This document shows positions 9,759 through 19,839 of a stretch of DNA of 64,000 nucleotides, in pieces. The stretch covers positions 582,460-646,459 of the forward strand of contig NZ_KI912151.1 of the NCBI RefSeq assembly GCF_000517105.1, read 5' to 3'. The position numbers were made by a program, and so were the translations under genes. Within the stretch, counting starts at the first letter, position 1. Each line of letters opens with the position of its first letter. The notes below the pieces were generated by a model. It searched no databases and was not told where the DNA came from. It worked only from the letters and a program-made list of their open reading frames with translations. Source of the DNA: Fischerella sp. PCC 9605 (GTDB taxonomy: Bacteria > Cyanobacteriota > Cyanobacteriia > Cyanobacteriales > Nostocaceae).

Positions 9759-10391
9759 TTACATACTAAAAGGCTTAACGGCAAAATCAGCCAAAGTGAC
9801 AGTAAAACTTTGTTGCTCTCCTGTAGCAACAAAAGTGATTATAACTTCGCAAGCTACCGCAACTGTTAGCATAACCAAATTGCGTGCTAAGGGATAGTCG
9901 CAGACATCATCGTTTGCAGGTGAAGGTACGCGATAGATTGGGTTCCAGATGATTTCTGCATAATCTGAAGCCAAACCCACGTGCAAGCAAGGTATCTGAG
10001 AATTTGCACAGTAATCAAACACAGCTTGTCGGCTGCTGCTGTTGTCAAAAGTGTCAATCACTAAGGCGCTACCTGTCAATAACAGATCTGCATTGCCTGG
10101 TGTTAATTCTTTCGGACGCCCATCAACTGCGATCCCTAAAGCGCGATAAAGAGTATTGGTGAGAATTTTGGCTTTGTATGCACCAACGTCGGAACGATAG
10201 TAAGGTTGTGTAGAAAGGTTGCGTTCTTCGATCCTGTCTCTATCTATTACTCGTAACTTCCCAAAGCCAGAACGAGCAAGATTTTCAGTTAGATTTGCGC
10301 CCAACGCCCCAGCACCACAGATGGTAACGGGAAATTCCCGCAGTTTGGTCATGAGTGTGGAGGTACGGTGCAGTTTCTCATGGATGAACAT
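9759..10391 (-). CDS. ThiF/E1-like adenylyltransferase-fold protein
   Basis: 210 residues with the ThiF-family Rossmann start VTICGAGALGANLTENLARS and the acidic strand LRVIDRDRIEERNL. An RxxxxQ-type segment (STQPYYRSDVG) and ALVIDTFDNSSSRQAVFDYC follow, all typical of E1-like enzymes that adenylate a ubiquitin-like or sulfur-carrier C-terminus. It is short for the family; no catalytic-cysteine domain is seen beyond the adenylation fold. The internal Met at residue 14 could also serve as the start. The next genes upstream on the same strand are a kinase-like protein and an unknown, so a small gene set may exist. Confidence 0.82.
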   Translation of the reverse strand: MFIHEKLHRTSTLMTKLREFPVTICGAGALGANLTENLARSGFGKLRVIDRDRIEERNLSTQPYYRSDVGAYKAKILTNTLYRALGIAVDGRPKELTPGNADLLLTGSALVIDTFDNSSSRQAVFDYCANSQIPCLHVGLASDYAEIIWNPIYRVPSPANDDVCDYPLARNLVMLTVAVACEVIITFVATGEQQSFTVTLADFAVKPFSM

Positions 10392-10468
10392 GATTTATTT
10401 TGTGTGTGTCTGCTTGAATACTTATACTGTCGCCTAGGCTGGTAATTGGTGATAGGTGATAGGTGATT

Positions 10469-10497
10469 GGGAAAGAGCCTTGTTATAGTTCTTCCCC
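10469..10497. repeat. Stem-loop repeat GGGAAAGAGCC...TTCTTCCC
   Basis: Hairpin with the loop TTGTTAT, preceded by TGATAGGTGAT units. A second copy lies at 25758-25786 with compensating changes (GAACC/GGTTC instead of GAGCC/AGTTC). It separates the ThiF-like and kinase-like genes and may act as a terminator, though no T run follows. Confidence 0.6.
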
Positions 10498-10498
10498 T

Positions 10499-11182
10499 CT
10501 AATTCCACTTTCTCCTGAATCTGCGAACCCGCAAATAACGTGAAGCTAAGCGGCTGATGAGACGATAACTCTTGCGGACAATATCCAGGATAAAGTAGGG
10601 TACTCGTAGCCGAAGCGGAGATAACAGAGGACGATACAGCCAGTAGTAAGCTTTTTTCAGGTCATTCCACTTTGAGCAAGTTTCTTCATGGAGGAAGTCC
10701 GAAACGTCCACAACCAGTCCCCTGCCTTCTCGCATCATCACATTGCGACCGTGAACGTCATGGGGGTAGAGACCACGCCCACGGGCATAGTCTAGGGCTT
10801 GGTCGATGTCTCGTATAACTTGCTCTGGAATTCGCACCCCAAGGCTGAGACAGTCATACAAGGTCATTCCATAAAGCCGCTTTAGGATTAAGAAGCCCTC
10901 ACCGGCATACAAACACTCAGAGAAAGCAGGGTGAGAACCCAAGCGGCGGTAGACCTCCACCTCTTCCTCAAAGCCCGGGCGTCCGGGTGCATAAATTTTT
11001 ACCACTTGGTTTGGGTGGTCAGGGTGATAGACCACCGCAGCGTAGTTACCCCTCCCAATCAGCCGCCAAGGGTAGGGGATATGGTGTACTTCCACCGGGT
11101 CATGGGGATCGATGCTCTCGATCCGCAACTCCGGGAGTAGCTCTTGGTAGATACTCTCAATCAAACCAATGCTAGGTAACAC
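10499..11182 (-). CDS. Protein kinase-like (RIO/ABC1-type) protein
   Basis: 227 residues with a compact kinase fold. The glycine-rich region is LIGRGNYAAVVYH, the lysine strand NQVVKIYAPG, the catalytic loop GLYPHDVHGRNVMM, and the metal-binding strand LVVDVSDF, where DVS takes the place of DFG. The C-terminal 50 residues are basic and arginine-rich (RLISRLASRYLRVRRF). It is shorter than typical Ser/Thr kinases. The substrate could be a protein or a small molecule. It lies 11 bases downstream of the 280-residue unknown, likely in the same transcript. Confidence 0.75.
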   Translation of the reverse strand: MLPSIGLIESIYQELLPELRIESIDPHDPVEVHHIPYPWRLIGRGNYAAVVYHPDHPNQVVKIYAPGRPGFEEEVEVYRRLGSHPAFSECLYAGEGFLILKRLYGMTLYDCLSLGVRIPEQVIRDIDQALDYARGRGLYPHDVHGRNVMMREGRGLVVDVSDFLHEETCSKWNDLKKAYYWLYRPLLSPLRLRVPYFILDIVRKSYRLISRLASRYLRVRRFRRKWN

Positions 11183-11193
11183 TAACGACTAAC

Positions 11194-12036
11194 CTATTCA
11201 AATTGTTTTTCAACAATACCAACAAGTGATTGTAAGTCAAACTTTTCATCTTCGCCACTGAGGCAAATTCCCGCACTCATAACAGTCAAGTCTGTTTTTG
11301 ATATAGCACTGGTGTGAGGTTCGCCGTCAGCAGTTGTCCACTCTACAACCCAATGATCTTTACGATCGCGATATTCTTGTAATTCTCCCCCACCCATCTG
11401 CAAAGCTTCTCGCAAGCGCTTTTCATCTCGCCGTTGTTGCTGCAAAGCAGCAAATTCTTTCGCTTGTTGAGCAACTATATTGTATACTGTCCGCATCTCT
11501 GGCGTGATGCCTGAAAAGTGCAGTTTTTCTGGTGGTGTGACTTGCTTGAGGTGTTCTTGCAGTTGTTCGGCAATCAACGGATCGGCACGGCGATCGCACT
11601 CATCAAACCACCAACCAGCACCATCGGTTCGCGCTACTATTGGCTCAAACCGCGCTCCTTCTGTAACTAAATGCACGGCTATCGGTTGACAATATCCGCA
11701 GCGTTGCTGCATGTCAGCTTCATTGACTGGATATGCAAGCCAAGTTTGCGATCGCAACAGGTGGGCAAGTCGCAAGCGTACTGGTTTGAGGTGTTGCAGG
11801 TATTCGGCAATTTGGGGCAAACTAGGTTCTTCAACTACGGCTGCTGTTTGATCGTCTACTGGTTGAAAAATTCCCCAGCCTTCAAAGTTGCGGGGTTTGG
11901 GGATAAATGTATAAACTATTCCCGCTACTCTAGTTCGCACTTTGCCACCGCGCACACATGGTGCAATAAACTGAGTTGAGCGTAAGTTATTTTCTTGAGC
12001 AGCGAGTTGGTTAATCAGCTTGCGAATATCTGTCAT
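11194..12036 (-). CDS. Conserved protein of unknown function
   Basis: 280 residues, soluble, without a signal peptide. Visible features are an early block PCVRGGKVRTRVAGIVYTF, a CGYC pair (about residue 112), a coiled-coil-like helix (QQAKEFAALQQQRRDEKRLREA) and a C-terminal beta-rich block (WVVEWTTADGEPHTSAI). I do not recognise the family and assign no function. It is the first gene of a probable unit with the kinase-like gene (11-base gap). Confidence 0.7.
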   Translation of the reverse strand: MTDIRKLINQLAAQENNLRSTQFIAPCVRGGKVRTRVAGIVYTFIPKPRNFEGWGIFQPVDDQTAAVVEEPSLPQIAEYLQHLKPVRLRLAHLLRSQTWLAYPVNEADMQQRCGYCQPIAVHLVTEGARFEPIVARTDGAGWWFDECDRRADPLIAEQLQEHLKQVTPPEKLHFSGITPEMRTVYNIVAQQAKEFAALQQQRRDEKRLREALQMGGGELQEYRDRKDHWVVEWTTADGEPHTSAISKTDLTVMSAGICLSGEDEKFDLQSLVGIVEKQFE

Positions 12037-12545
12037 TTGATATTATTGAAATTCAAAACGTGCCTGGAAGAAAAGGAAAGTGCTGGCGACAAAGTAAAAT
12101 AGTCGCCAGCAACCTATGGGCATTGATGATGTTGTATATATAATCTTGGTGCTGCTTAGCAGCTTTTATGCAGCAGGTAACATTATCAGACAATGATATT
12201 TTGACTTCATGCCTTCGATATTGGCAGGAATAAAGCATTTGGTGAGATAAGACTGTAAAAAAAGGCCTCCCAAGGAGTTGGGGGGACAAGCATAAATTTT
12301 CATAGGCATTTACACTTGAGATAAGCCAGATAAAGCCTACACCCTAGCTTGCAAATATTGCTAGCTAGGGCTTTCTTAATGTTTACAGCGGTGTTGGTTC
12401 ACTAGCCCAAACATTTTGTGCTATTTAGCCTCAAAAATTGTAACATCTTATAGCTTTTGGCTGTTTTTGTGTACTGGATGTGAGCATGATGTCGAAATAA
12501 GAGCCATGCTCGATAACTTTATGGATTGAGAGTACTGTGAACTAC
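12037..12545. other. Intergenic stretch with one stem-loop
   Basis: No convincing gene. A stem-loop at 12342-12370 (CCCTAGC ... GCTAGGG, followed by CTTTCTT) could be a weak terminator reading rightwards. The rest is AT-rich. Confidence 0.4.
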
Positions 12546-12891
12546 CTACACCGCCTGAGTACAGATCGGTGTAGGCTTCTGGTGCATTCTTAATACTCCC
12601 AGAACTTCGTACCCCTCGTTACCAGGTTCAACCTGGCTCTTGTGAATTAAGAGCCTCTGGCTCTTGTTTACGATCGCCGTCTGCGCGATGGGTTTAAAAT
12701 CGGTGTCCTGTTCCCATCCAGCCAAAGGGCAATTAACTTCACCTCTGCTTGAGTGGTGGGGAGCGTTGCGATCGCCTTTGTGTAGGTCTGGACGCGGACG
12801 AGGGAGAGAATATAAATTCCAACGTTCGCCTGTAGTTCCATTCCAAAGAACGATCGTTTCATCTTGACCCCCACTAGCTAAAATTGCTTCT
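12546..12891 (-). pseudogene. WD40-repeat remnant
   Basis: A reading frame that overlaps the 3' end of the TPR gene contains the end of a WD40 blade, ILASGGQDETIVLWNGTTGE, and then a non-WD tail ending PTPICTQAV before TAG (12546-12548). There is no start codon context and no further blades, so it is a broken 3' fragment joined to unrelated sequence. Confidence 0.5.
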
Positions 12892-14578
12892 TCTGAACCG
12901 AGGAAACCAGATCGGGTCGAACATCGGCATATTTCCAGGCTTGATGAAACTGTTGCTGAACCGCTTGAGCCTCTTTTGTTTTGTGCTGTGCCCGGAGACT
13001 CTGCATCAGTCCATATAACGACCAGCCATTGTTGGGATAGATTTTCAAGTCTTCCCGGTAAATTCGCTCTGCCTCAGCCGGACGATTGGCTTGCAGCAGT
13101 ACAGAAGCTAGTGTTTGGCGCACTGGTGAATACCAAGGAGGAGGCTCGACATATTTGAGGTTGTCTTCTAGTTCTACGCCTTTTTGGAGATGTGCGATCG
13201 CGGCTTCATAATTTCCTTGCTTTGCTTCTAGTTTGCCTGCTAAAACTTCTGTCGCAATTTGCAGTAAGTCAGCCGTGGTATTGATGTCCCAAAGCGTCAT
13301 CTTTTGGAGAGCAGGATTAGCTGCGATCGCTTTTAATTTCTCTAGTTCCTGTGCCGCAGGTTGCAACCGACCTTTGGCAGTGAATGCCATGCCGCGTGCA
13401 AAATGCCACACTCCGTTAGGATAGAGCAGATCCTTGCTCGGAGCAGGTTCTGCTAGAATTTTGTCCCACAGCCCAAACTTAATCTCGCTATAGAGCGGAA
13501 TCATCGCATAGTGCTGTAGTGTGCCATAACCCGGTTTGCCCATCAATTTTGGATCAACCAGTTCTGCTGTTTTTTGAGCCGCGTTGAGGGCAACTTTTTG
13601 CTGTCCTGACATCACTGCGGCATACCAGAGAAAGTGGTGATTGTGAGGCATATACCCAAGCCGATAGATGCCTTCTGTAGGATGTTGTTGGTGATAGTGA
13701 CGATCAACTTCAGCCGCTTTCTGGTTTGCAACTACGGCATCGTGATAGCGTCCCACACGGATGTAAATATGGGCAGGCATATGCACCAAATGTCCGGTTT
13801 GAATGTTCAGGGCACGCAAGCGATCGGCAGCTTCAACCGCCAGTTCAGGACGTTTGGATTCCACCGCATGGATATAAAGGTGAAGAGCACCAAGATGATT
13901 GGGATGACGCTTAAGCACTGATTCCAAGGTTGAAATAATCTCAGCTCCTTCGGGTTTGGGCGTGCCATCTTTTTGCCAATAATCCCAAGGTGTCGTGTCC
14001 ATTAGGGCTTCAGCAAACAAGGTTATGGCATCCGGATCGGTGGGATAGCGTTGTGCAACATCCCGCATGGCTTTAGCATAGGCAAGATTGAGGGCGGAGC
14101 GGTCTTTGACGGGTTCCGGTGCATAGCGTTTAGCGAGTGCCTGAATGTAAGCTTGTTCTTTTTCGTTCGCGTGTTGACTCAGGGCGATCGCTTTTTGAAT
14201 TGCATCCCACGCGGTTGGAACGTCTTTGTCTTCCATCGCCGCATTAATGTTAGGGCCGAGAACATATGCCATTCCCCAGTAGCACATCGCGCAGTTCGGA
14301 TCGAGTTGAGCCGCTTGTTTGAACGATCGAAAAGCTTCGGCATGATTGAAACCATAAGCGAGGGTGAGTCCTTGATTAAAGTAGCGTTGTGCTAGAGGAT
14401 TGCGAGTTGAAATGGGATGCTGAAGGTTGCCAATATTCTCAAACAGGGGAACAGTTGCAGCATGGTGCGGGGAAGACTGGGATTGAGCCATCAAATCTCC
14501 CATACAGGCTGGCAATTTTAGAGTTGTGCTTAGTACAAGTGCTAAGGTAATGTGTTTGAATCGAATCATATTATACAT
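12878..14578 (-). CDS. Secreted TPR-repeat protein
   Basis: 566 residues. A hydrophobic N-terminus (ITLALVLSTTLKLPA) resembles a signal peptide. The body has TPR-type helices, for example YFNQGLTLAYGFNHAEAFRS, FKQAAQLDPNCAMCYWGMAY, and a late pair at NRPAEAERIYREDLKIYPNN. Motif-like blocks GHLVHMPAHIYIRVGRY and GYMPHNHHFLWYAA carry several histidines, a pattern I recall from a bacterial family of unknown role. Its stop lies inside a WD40 remnant read in another frame, so the C-terminus may be truncated by rearrangement. The BTAD regulator gene lies 52 bases upstream on the same strand. Confidence 0.78.
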   Translation of the reverse strand: MYNMIRFKHITLALVLSTTLKLPACMGDLMAQSQSSPHHAATVPLFENIGNLQHPISTRNPLAQRYFNQGLTLAYGFNHAEAFRSFKQAAQLDPNCAMCYWGMAYVLGPNINAAMEDKDVPTAWDAIQKAIALSQHANEKEQAYIQALAKRYAPEPVKDRSALNLAYAKAMRDVAQRYPTDPDAITLFAEALMDTTPWDYWQKDGTPKPEGAEIISTLESVLKRHPNHLGALHLYIHAVESKRPELAVEAADRLRALNIQTGHLVHMPAHIYIRVGRYHDAVVANQKAAEVDRHYHQQHPTEGIYRLGYMPHNHHFLWYAAVMSGQQKVALNAAQKTAELVDPKLMGKPGYGTLQHYAMIPLYSEIKFGLWDKILAEPAPSKDLLYPNGVWHFARGMAFTAKGRLQPAAQELEKLKAIAANPALQKMTLWDINTTADLLQIATEVLAGKLEAKQGNYEAAIAHLQKGVELEDNLKYVEPPPWYSPVRQTLASVLLQANRPAEAERIYREDLKIYPNNGWSLYGLMQSLRAQHKTKEAQAVQQQFHQAWKYADVRPDLVSSVQKKQF

Positions 14579-14630
14579 TTGGTATACCTCTTCGTAATTT
14601 AAAATCGTTGTTCTTCAAAGTTCACTTCAA

Positions 14631-15491
14631 TCAATGAAACACGCTACCAATCAAGTTTGTTGCGGGTTTCACAGGCATCTGCGGAACGATCGAGATTGGG
14701 GCATTCTGTTGGAGTGGTTTTGCAACCAGAGGAAGCTTCATTGTGCGGGCTTGTTCATACACCTCACGAGTTGCGGCTCCTGGCTCGTCGTTTAGCTCTC
14801 GCTGCAAAATATCCGCACATTGCTGATAGACCCGCAGGGCACTCGCCCGATCGCCGTTGCAAGCATACAACCGCATCAAGGTACAATACGTTGATTCTTG
14901 CAGCGGATCAATCCGTAATAGCTGTTGGGCATAACGAATGGCTGCGGGATCATCTTGTTGTTCTTCTAGCAATCGGATTAATCGTTCCAATGCTCGAATG
15001 CAACTTTGCTGAAGCTGCGATCGCTCCGTTTCAACCCAATCGTCATAGCAATTGGGCAACAAGTCTCCTTGATAAAGCATGGCAGCTTTCTCTAGCGATC
15101 GCTTGACCAATGCCCAGTCTGCATCGCGTTCTGCTTGAGCGATCGCAGCTTCAAACTCGGCGACATCTAACGTAAAGGGGGCATCGGTGCGCCATTGAAT
15201 CGTTTTGGCATCAGCTTGCACAAAGCGATCGGCGTCGGGGAGTGCTTGTCGTAAATAATGCAACTCGCGTCGTAAATTCGTGCGTGCCTGAGCTTCTGGG
15301 GAATCCGCCCAAAAATAGAAAGCCAAGCGCGATCGCGGTTGCGGAGACTGATGATGTAAGACCAGATAAGCGAGGAGTGACTGAAGGCGCTCTGTGTTCA
15401 CGCTGCACACGGGCTGATCTGCATAGGTCAGTCGGAAATCGCCCAGTAACGTGATGCGTAGAGTGGAATCTGCCATTTCCCTTCGCCACAC
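14631..15491 (-). CDS. BTAD/SARP-type transcriptional regulator
   Basis: 286 residues, more likely starting at Met6 (15476; MADSTLRITLLG). The N-terminal winged helix has LRITLLGDFRLTY, LQSLLAYLVLH and RTNLRRELHYLRQALP. The bacterial transcriptional activation domain (about residues 100-255) has helical repeats ending QCADILQRELNDEPGAAT. In AfsR-like proteins this pair is usually followed by an ATPase/STAND module; here the protein stops after about 30 residues of linker, giving a small SARP-like form. It probably controls the adjoining TPR gene, which is on the same strand 52 bases away. Confidence 0.87.
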   Translation of the reverse strand: MWRREMADSTLRITLLGDFRLTYADQPVCSVNTERLQSLLAYLVLHHQSPQPRSRLAFYFWADSPEAQARTNLRRELHYLRQALPDADRFVQADAKTIQWRTDAPFTLDVAEFEAAIAQAERDADWALVKRSLEKAAMLYQGDLLPNCYDDWVETERSQLQQSCIRALERLIRLLEEQQDDPAAIRYAQQLLRIDPLQESTYCTLMRLYACNGDRASALRVYQQCADILQRELNDEPGAATREVYEQARTMKLPLVAKPLQQNAPISIVPQMPVKPATNLIGSVFH

Positions 15492-16120
15492 TTGTCTGCA
15501 TCATCTTCATAATATAGTAAGAAAAACGATAATGACGGATCAAATCAAGCAAACATCTGCTATAATTCAACCCGCACAAGCACGTGTATTTGGTGAGGTA
15601 TGCGATCGTTCTTGCCGTCGCCCAAAATCAAGAAGTGCGATCGCTGCGAATTTCTACAGTTGTTGATGATCCGCGTAGCGTTACCTTTGTAGTCCGATTG
15701 ACAGCAAGAGTGTGGTGCTCCACAGAAACCACTCTTGCGATCGCATTTATAGCTAGGTTGATACATCCTCTAAGCAATAATGTTTAAATCATAGTTCTTT
15801 TTATAACGTTATTCTCACGCAACAGAATGTGTTTCATAGGAGCGTCCCACCGGCGGCGATCGCCCTCTGCACTACTCAGCAAACAAACAAGTCATACTAT
15901 TTTGGATTTTAGATTTTGGAGCCACTGCGTTGCGCGGGTTCCCCGCGTTGTAGCACGTGGCGTGATTGAGAAACCCTCTGTGGGTATGGGTTATGTAAAT
16001 CAATCTGTTGCAATCATTTTTTAAATTGGTATCAAATCCTCTTCCCTTCAGCTGCTGATGCCTTACCCCAACCAGGATCGCCAAAAGTTGGGAAAACCAA
16101 TTTTTGTGATACTTAACAGT
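15492..16120. other. Gene-free stretch
   Basis: No gene supported. It contains several GCGATCGC-like HIP1 sites and a GC-rich dispersed segment around 15920-15965 (TGCGCGGGTTCCCCGCG) seen in cyanobacterial intergenic regions. Confidence 0.5.
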
Positions 16121-16531
16121 TTAGGAGTCAAAACTAACTTTTAAAACTCCCTCATCACATGACAGAATTTGAATTGTGTACGACTCCTGTCTTTGACCTT
16201 CAAAGGTGACTCTAATTTTATTGTTTTCTTCAACTTTCCAAGTTCCCGTAATCTTTTGTCGCCTATCAGTAGGGCCAATACCGTAGCGAATGAATTCTCC
16301 ATTTTCCTTGATTTCAAATCCTTCTCTGCCTCGCGAGGGCGGAAAATTGTAATCACTAGGTCTATAGATTCTTACACCTTCAGTATCTTCTTCCCGAGAA
16401 TGTATCCACTGCTTAAATATTGCATGTGATAGATTGTTATTCATCTGATTTTCTAAACAGCCTAGCTGAACTACATATAGGATAAGTAAACCAGCTAAAA
16501 AACTTCTCCTCAAAAGGTATATATTCGCCAT
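16121..16531 (-). CDS. Putative lipoprotein of unknown function
   Basis: 136 residues. The N-terminus has a hydrophobic helix and a lipobox-like VQLGC (Cys about residue 25). The mature part has a lipocalin-like or META-like beta pattern (FEIKENGEFIRYGIGP, ITGTWKVEENNKIRVTFEG). That arrangement is common to small stress or quality-control lipoproteins, but no family is assigned. Confidence 0.62.
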   Translation of the reverse strand: MANIYLLRRSFLAGLLILYVVQLGCLENQMNNNLSHAIFKQWIHSREEDTEGVRIYRPSDYNFPPSRGREGFEIKENGEFIRYGIGPTDRRQKITGTWKVEENNKIRVTFEGQRQESYTIQILSCDEGVLKVSFDS

Positions 16532-16885
16532 CTTTGATTATAATAATCATTCTAATTGTTAATATTTCTTCTATGTAGAGTAATTTTTTTAGAAACAGGC
16601 ATATTCTAAATTTAGGTCTAACAGAAATATTCTAAATAATACGTACCTCAAATACTTGAGGAGGTAATAAACTGCCTCAAAGTAATCTCTGAAAAGATAT
16701 GAGCAGTTGAAGAGCAGAATTACACGCAAGTATCAGGATTTTGTCTTGGATATATTGAGAATAAACTCAATTAAAATCAGATTTCAATATTAACTTTTCA
16801 TATCACGTTTATTTTCATAACCTTGCTAGATAAGGACTTTCAGCTAAAATCCACAATTTTATTATCTTAAGAGTGGGAGGAAACA
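16532..16885. other. AT-rich intergenic stretch
   Basis: No gene. It presumably holds divergent promoters for the lipoprotein and the M43 protease. GGGAGGAAAC just before the ATG at 16886 is a good Shine-Dalgarno sequence. Confidence 0.45.
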
Positions 16886-17828
16886 ATGAGCTTACCCCAA
16901 CGGCGTACATGCGGAACTATGATCCTCCATGAAAAGCTCATGGAAACTTCTCTAACATACAGACAGAATCGGTTGAATATTGAAAACGCTAGTAGAGATT
17001 TTGAGACCAGAGCTATAGAAATAGAAAATGTTATTACAATTCCCGTTGTTGTTCACGTAGTTTACAACATTGATATTCAAAACATCTCTGATGCTCAAAT
17101 AGAAAGTCAAATTAGAATCCTCAACGAGGATTTTAGAATGAAAAATGCTGACATAAGTTCAGTTCCTCAGCCCTTCAAAGATTTTGTCGCCGATCCTAAA
17201 ATCGAATTTCAGCTGGCAGTAAGAGATCCTGATGGCAAGCCTACGAACGGTATTACCCGGACTTTCACCAGGGAAAGGGCATTCAATCCTGATGAAGACA
17301 ATGTCAAATTTAACTCAACTGGCGGCAAAGATGCTTGGCCAACAGATAAGTATTTGAATATGTGGGTATGTAATCTCAGCAATAGTATTCTTGGATATGC
17401 TCAGTTCCCTGGCGGCCCGGCTGAAACAGATGGTGTAGTGATTCTTTATACTGCGTTTGGTGATATTGGCACAGCTACCGAACCCTTTAATAAAGGCAGA
17501 ACTGCAACTCATGAAGTCGGTCATTGGCTAAATCTCAGACATATTTGGGGAGATGATTGGCCTGGTTCATGTATTGGTTCTGACGAAATTGACGATACTC
17601 CTAACCAAGCAGATGCAAATTTTGGTCGTCCGACTTTCCCACGCATAACCTGCAACAACGCTCCCAACGGAGATATGTTCATGAATTACTATGGACTACG
17701 TCGATGATGCTGCTATGTTTATGTTTAGTACTGGGCAAGTAGCAACGATGAGAGCTACTTTGAATGGCCCAAGAGCATCAATTCAGAATTCCGATGCCTT
17801 GACAGCAAATGCTAGAAAAATTTTTTAA
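16886..17828 (+). pseudogene. M43 (pappalysin-type) zinc metalloprotease, frameshifted near the Met-turn
   Basis: The main frame (16886-17707, 273 codons) has the M43 zinc site HEVGHWLNLRHIWGD (H209) and the family's early block IPVVVHVVYN. The protein then reads FMNYYGLRR-stop. In the next frame the expected continuation appears directly: MDYVDDAAMFMFSTGQVATM to a stop at 17828. Removing one T near 17689-17692 restores FMNYMDYVDD, the Met-turn of metzincins. So one base was inserted (or mis-sequenced), cutting off the last 46 residues. No signal peptide is obvious. An M28 peptidase follows 150 bases later. Confidence 0.85.
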
Positions 17829-17976
17829 ATTGTAATAACTAATTAATTACGAATTAGTTTGGCATTTTTGGTAGGTCAGGCTTATCTACCATTTGAATTT
17901 GGGGGAGCTATTTTTCCTGCTCTCCCTTGCATAAAAATTTTTTTCCTAAAATTACTGAATAATCTTTAAAAAGACA

Positions 17977-19224
17977 ATGCAGGTTTTTACATGTCGCACT
18001 TCAACTAACCTTTGTGAGTCACAATTAGATTTGTCTAAGCTTTCTCATACCTTTTGGGTGCAGTTTGGTCAGGAAGCATTGCTAATTACTGATGAGTCAG
18101 ATTGGCATGAGATTCTCAAGAATGGTGAACGTAGGGGTACTCCTCTGCAAATAAGACCTAAACCAAGCGAGAAGAAAAATCTACACCTAGTAGTACAAAA
18201 GGGGCGATTATTTCAGCAGGAGCATCCAAATATTCCAGTTCTAATGGATAAAGGACGATTTTTAGTAGTTGACCTAGATCCTGAGTTGGTTGACAGCTTC
18301 AACAAGGGAGATGAGCCTTGTTATGCAGTGCGACCTCTTGAGGAAAATATGGTTGTCTTTAAAGAAAGACCGAAGACAGCTGCTAGAAGCATTCCCGCGG
18401 TTTGGATTCAGGATTTAGTTGAGCAAGTGTCCCGTTCCAGCCTGGAAGCTAACCTTATTCAGCTTGTCTCATGGTCTACTCGTTACTCCACCAATGCCTT
18501 TTACTTTGAGGCTGCTACTTGGGCACGAGAGCAGTTAGAAAAAATGGACTATAATACCCAGCTTGAAAGCATTGTTGTTAGGAACAGCACTAGCCAGAAT
18601 GTCATCGCTGATAAGCCTGGTTACTATTCACAAACACGGGATCTTGTACTTGTAGTAGCACATCTAGATTCTATCAATAATCAAGACGGGCCTTTAGCAA
18701 GTGCACCTGGAGCAGATGATAACGGTAGTGGTTCTGCGGGTCTGCTTGAGATTGCCCGAGTCCTCAATACATATCAGAATAAGCATGACTTACGTTTCAT
18801 TCTCTTTGGTGGTGAGGAACAGGGGCTTTTCGGTAGCAAGCAGTATATTGATAGTTTGAATGCAGCAGAGCGAACAAGAATCAAAGCTGTCCTGAACATG
18901 GATATGATTGGGACAATAAATACTGATGCGCCCACTGTCCTGCTTGAAGGTGCACCTGTGTCGCAATCGGTTATCGATAATCTTGCTGAGGCCGCAGAAA
19001 CCTATACAGGACTTACTGTTCAGACCTCACTCAACCCATTTGCCAGCGACCATGTACCTTTTATCGATGTTGGAATCCCAGCAGTACTGACAATCGAAGG
19101 GGCTGACAGTGCCAACAGTAATATCCATACGGCTAATGATACGCTTACTCACATCAGTTACGATCTCATGCTTGAAATTTTACGCATGAACATCGCTTTT
19201 ATAGCCAGCGCAGTTAATCAGTAA
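17977..19224 (+). CDS. M28-family zinc aminopeptidase
   Basis: 415 residues. Zinc ligands are visible in order: VVAHLDSIN (His), GADDNGSGSAGLLE (Asp), FGGEEQGLFGSKQY (Glu-Glu), VLNMDMIGT (Asp) and FASDHVPFIDVGIPA (His). The first 200 residues are a separate N-terminal region without a clear family. No signal peptide is evident, unlike most secreted M28 enzymes. Co-orientation with the M43 gene suggests a protease pair, perhaps exported by a route not seen here. Confidence 0.87.
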   Translation: MQVFTCRTSTNLCESQLDLSKLSHTFWVQFGQEALLITDESDWHEILKNGERRGTPLQIRPKPSEKKNLHLVVQKGRLFQQEHPNIPVLMDKGRFLVVDLDPELVDSFNKGDEPCYAVRPLEENMVVFKERPKTAARSIPAVWIQDLVEQVSRSSLEANLIQLVSWSTRYSTNAFYFEAATWAREQLEKMDYNTQLESIVVRNSTSQNVIADKPGYYSQTRDLVLVVAHLDSINNQDGPLASAPGADDNGSGSAGLLEIARVLNTYQNKHDLRFILFGGEEQGLFGSKQYIDSLNAAERTRIKAVLNMDMIGTINTDAPTVLLEGAPVSQSVIDNLAEAAETYTGLTVQTSLNPFASDHVPFIDVGIPAVLTIEGADSANSNIHTANDTLTHISYDLMLEILRMNIAFIASAVNQ

Positions 19225-19396
19225 GCTGATATTTCGGTTATCGAGTTTAAATTCTTACAAATTTGAAAGCCTTATCATGCTGAAGGCGGTGTTGCAAAAA
19301 TTTATCGTCTCCGCCGGGAAGATCCGATACGCAACGCAGTGAAGTATCGGGATGAAAGGCGAAGACTTGACTGCACAAGGAAAAAAATGGGAATTA

Positions 19397-19543
19397 ATAC
19401 TAAGTTGCAGTCAAAGATAGTACTTCCCTCACCCCGCCTATCGGCACCCCTCTCCCAATTTGGGAGAGGGGAAGGGGAGAGGGCACAAATTACTTGGGAG
19501 AGGGCACGAATTACTATTGCTATGTCTGAACGCAACTTGGTAT
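19397..19543. mobile_element. MITE-like element, family 1, copy 1
   Basis: 147 bases with imperfect terminal inverted repeats: left ATACTAAGTTGCAGTCAAAG, right CGCAACTTGGTAT preceded by CTATGTCTGAA. The middle has the palindrome CTCTCCCAATTTGGGAGAG. Copies recur at 48532-48647 and 63631-63723. It has no coding capacity and needs a transposase supplied elsewhere. The rest of 19225-19839 holds no gene. Confidence 0.75.
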
Positions 19544-19839
19544 AAGATACTAGGCTAAATAAACAGCAGTATTATTTCGGTTCATTATTCTGTAGTTAAG
19601 AATATATTATCAATTTTAAACTGCTTAATATACCCATTTTGTGCGTAATAACTGTGGAAGCAACTGTAACTATATATGATGCTGCCTGTGCTTTTTGTCA
19701 GAAAGCATAGACAAAACCACTTAAACCCTTCTTAAGAAGGAAACATACAATATCCTGATGTTCTTCAATTAAGTATGACAGGGTTTTACAGCTATCTGAC
19801 AGTTTTTAATCGCAGCTCATTATCTGACTACGTATCGTA

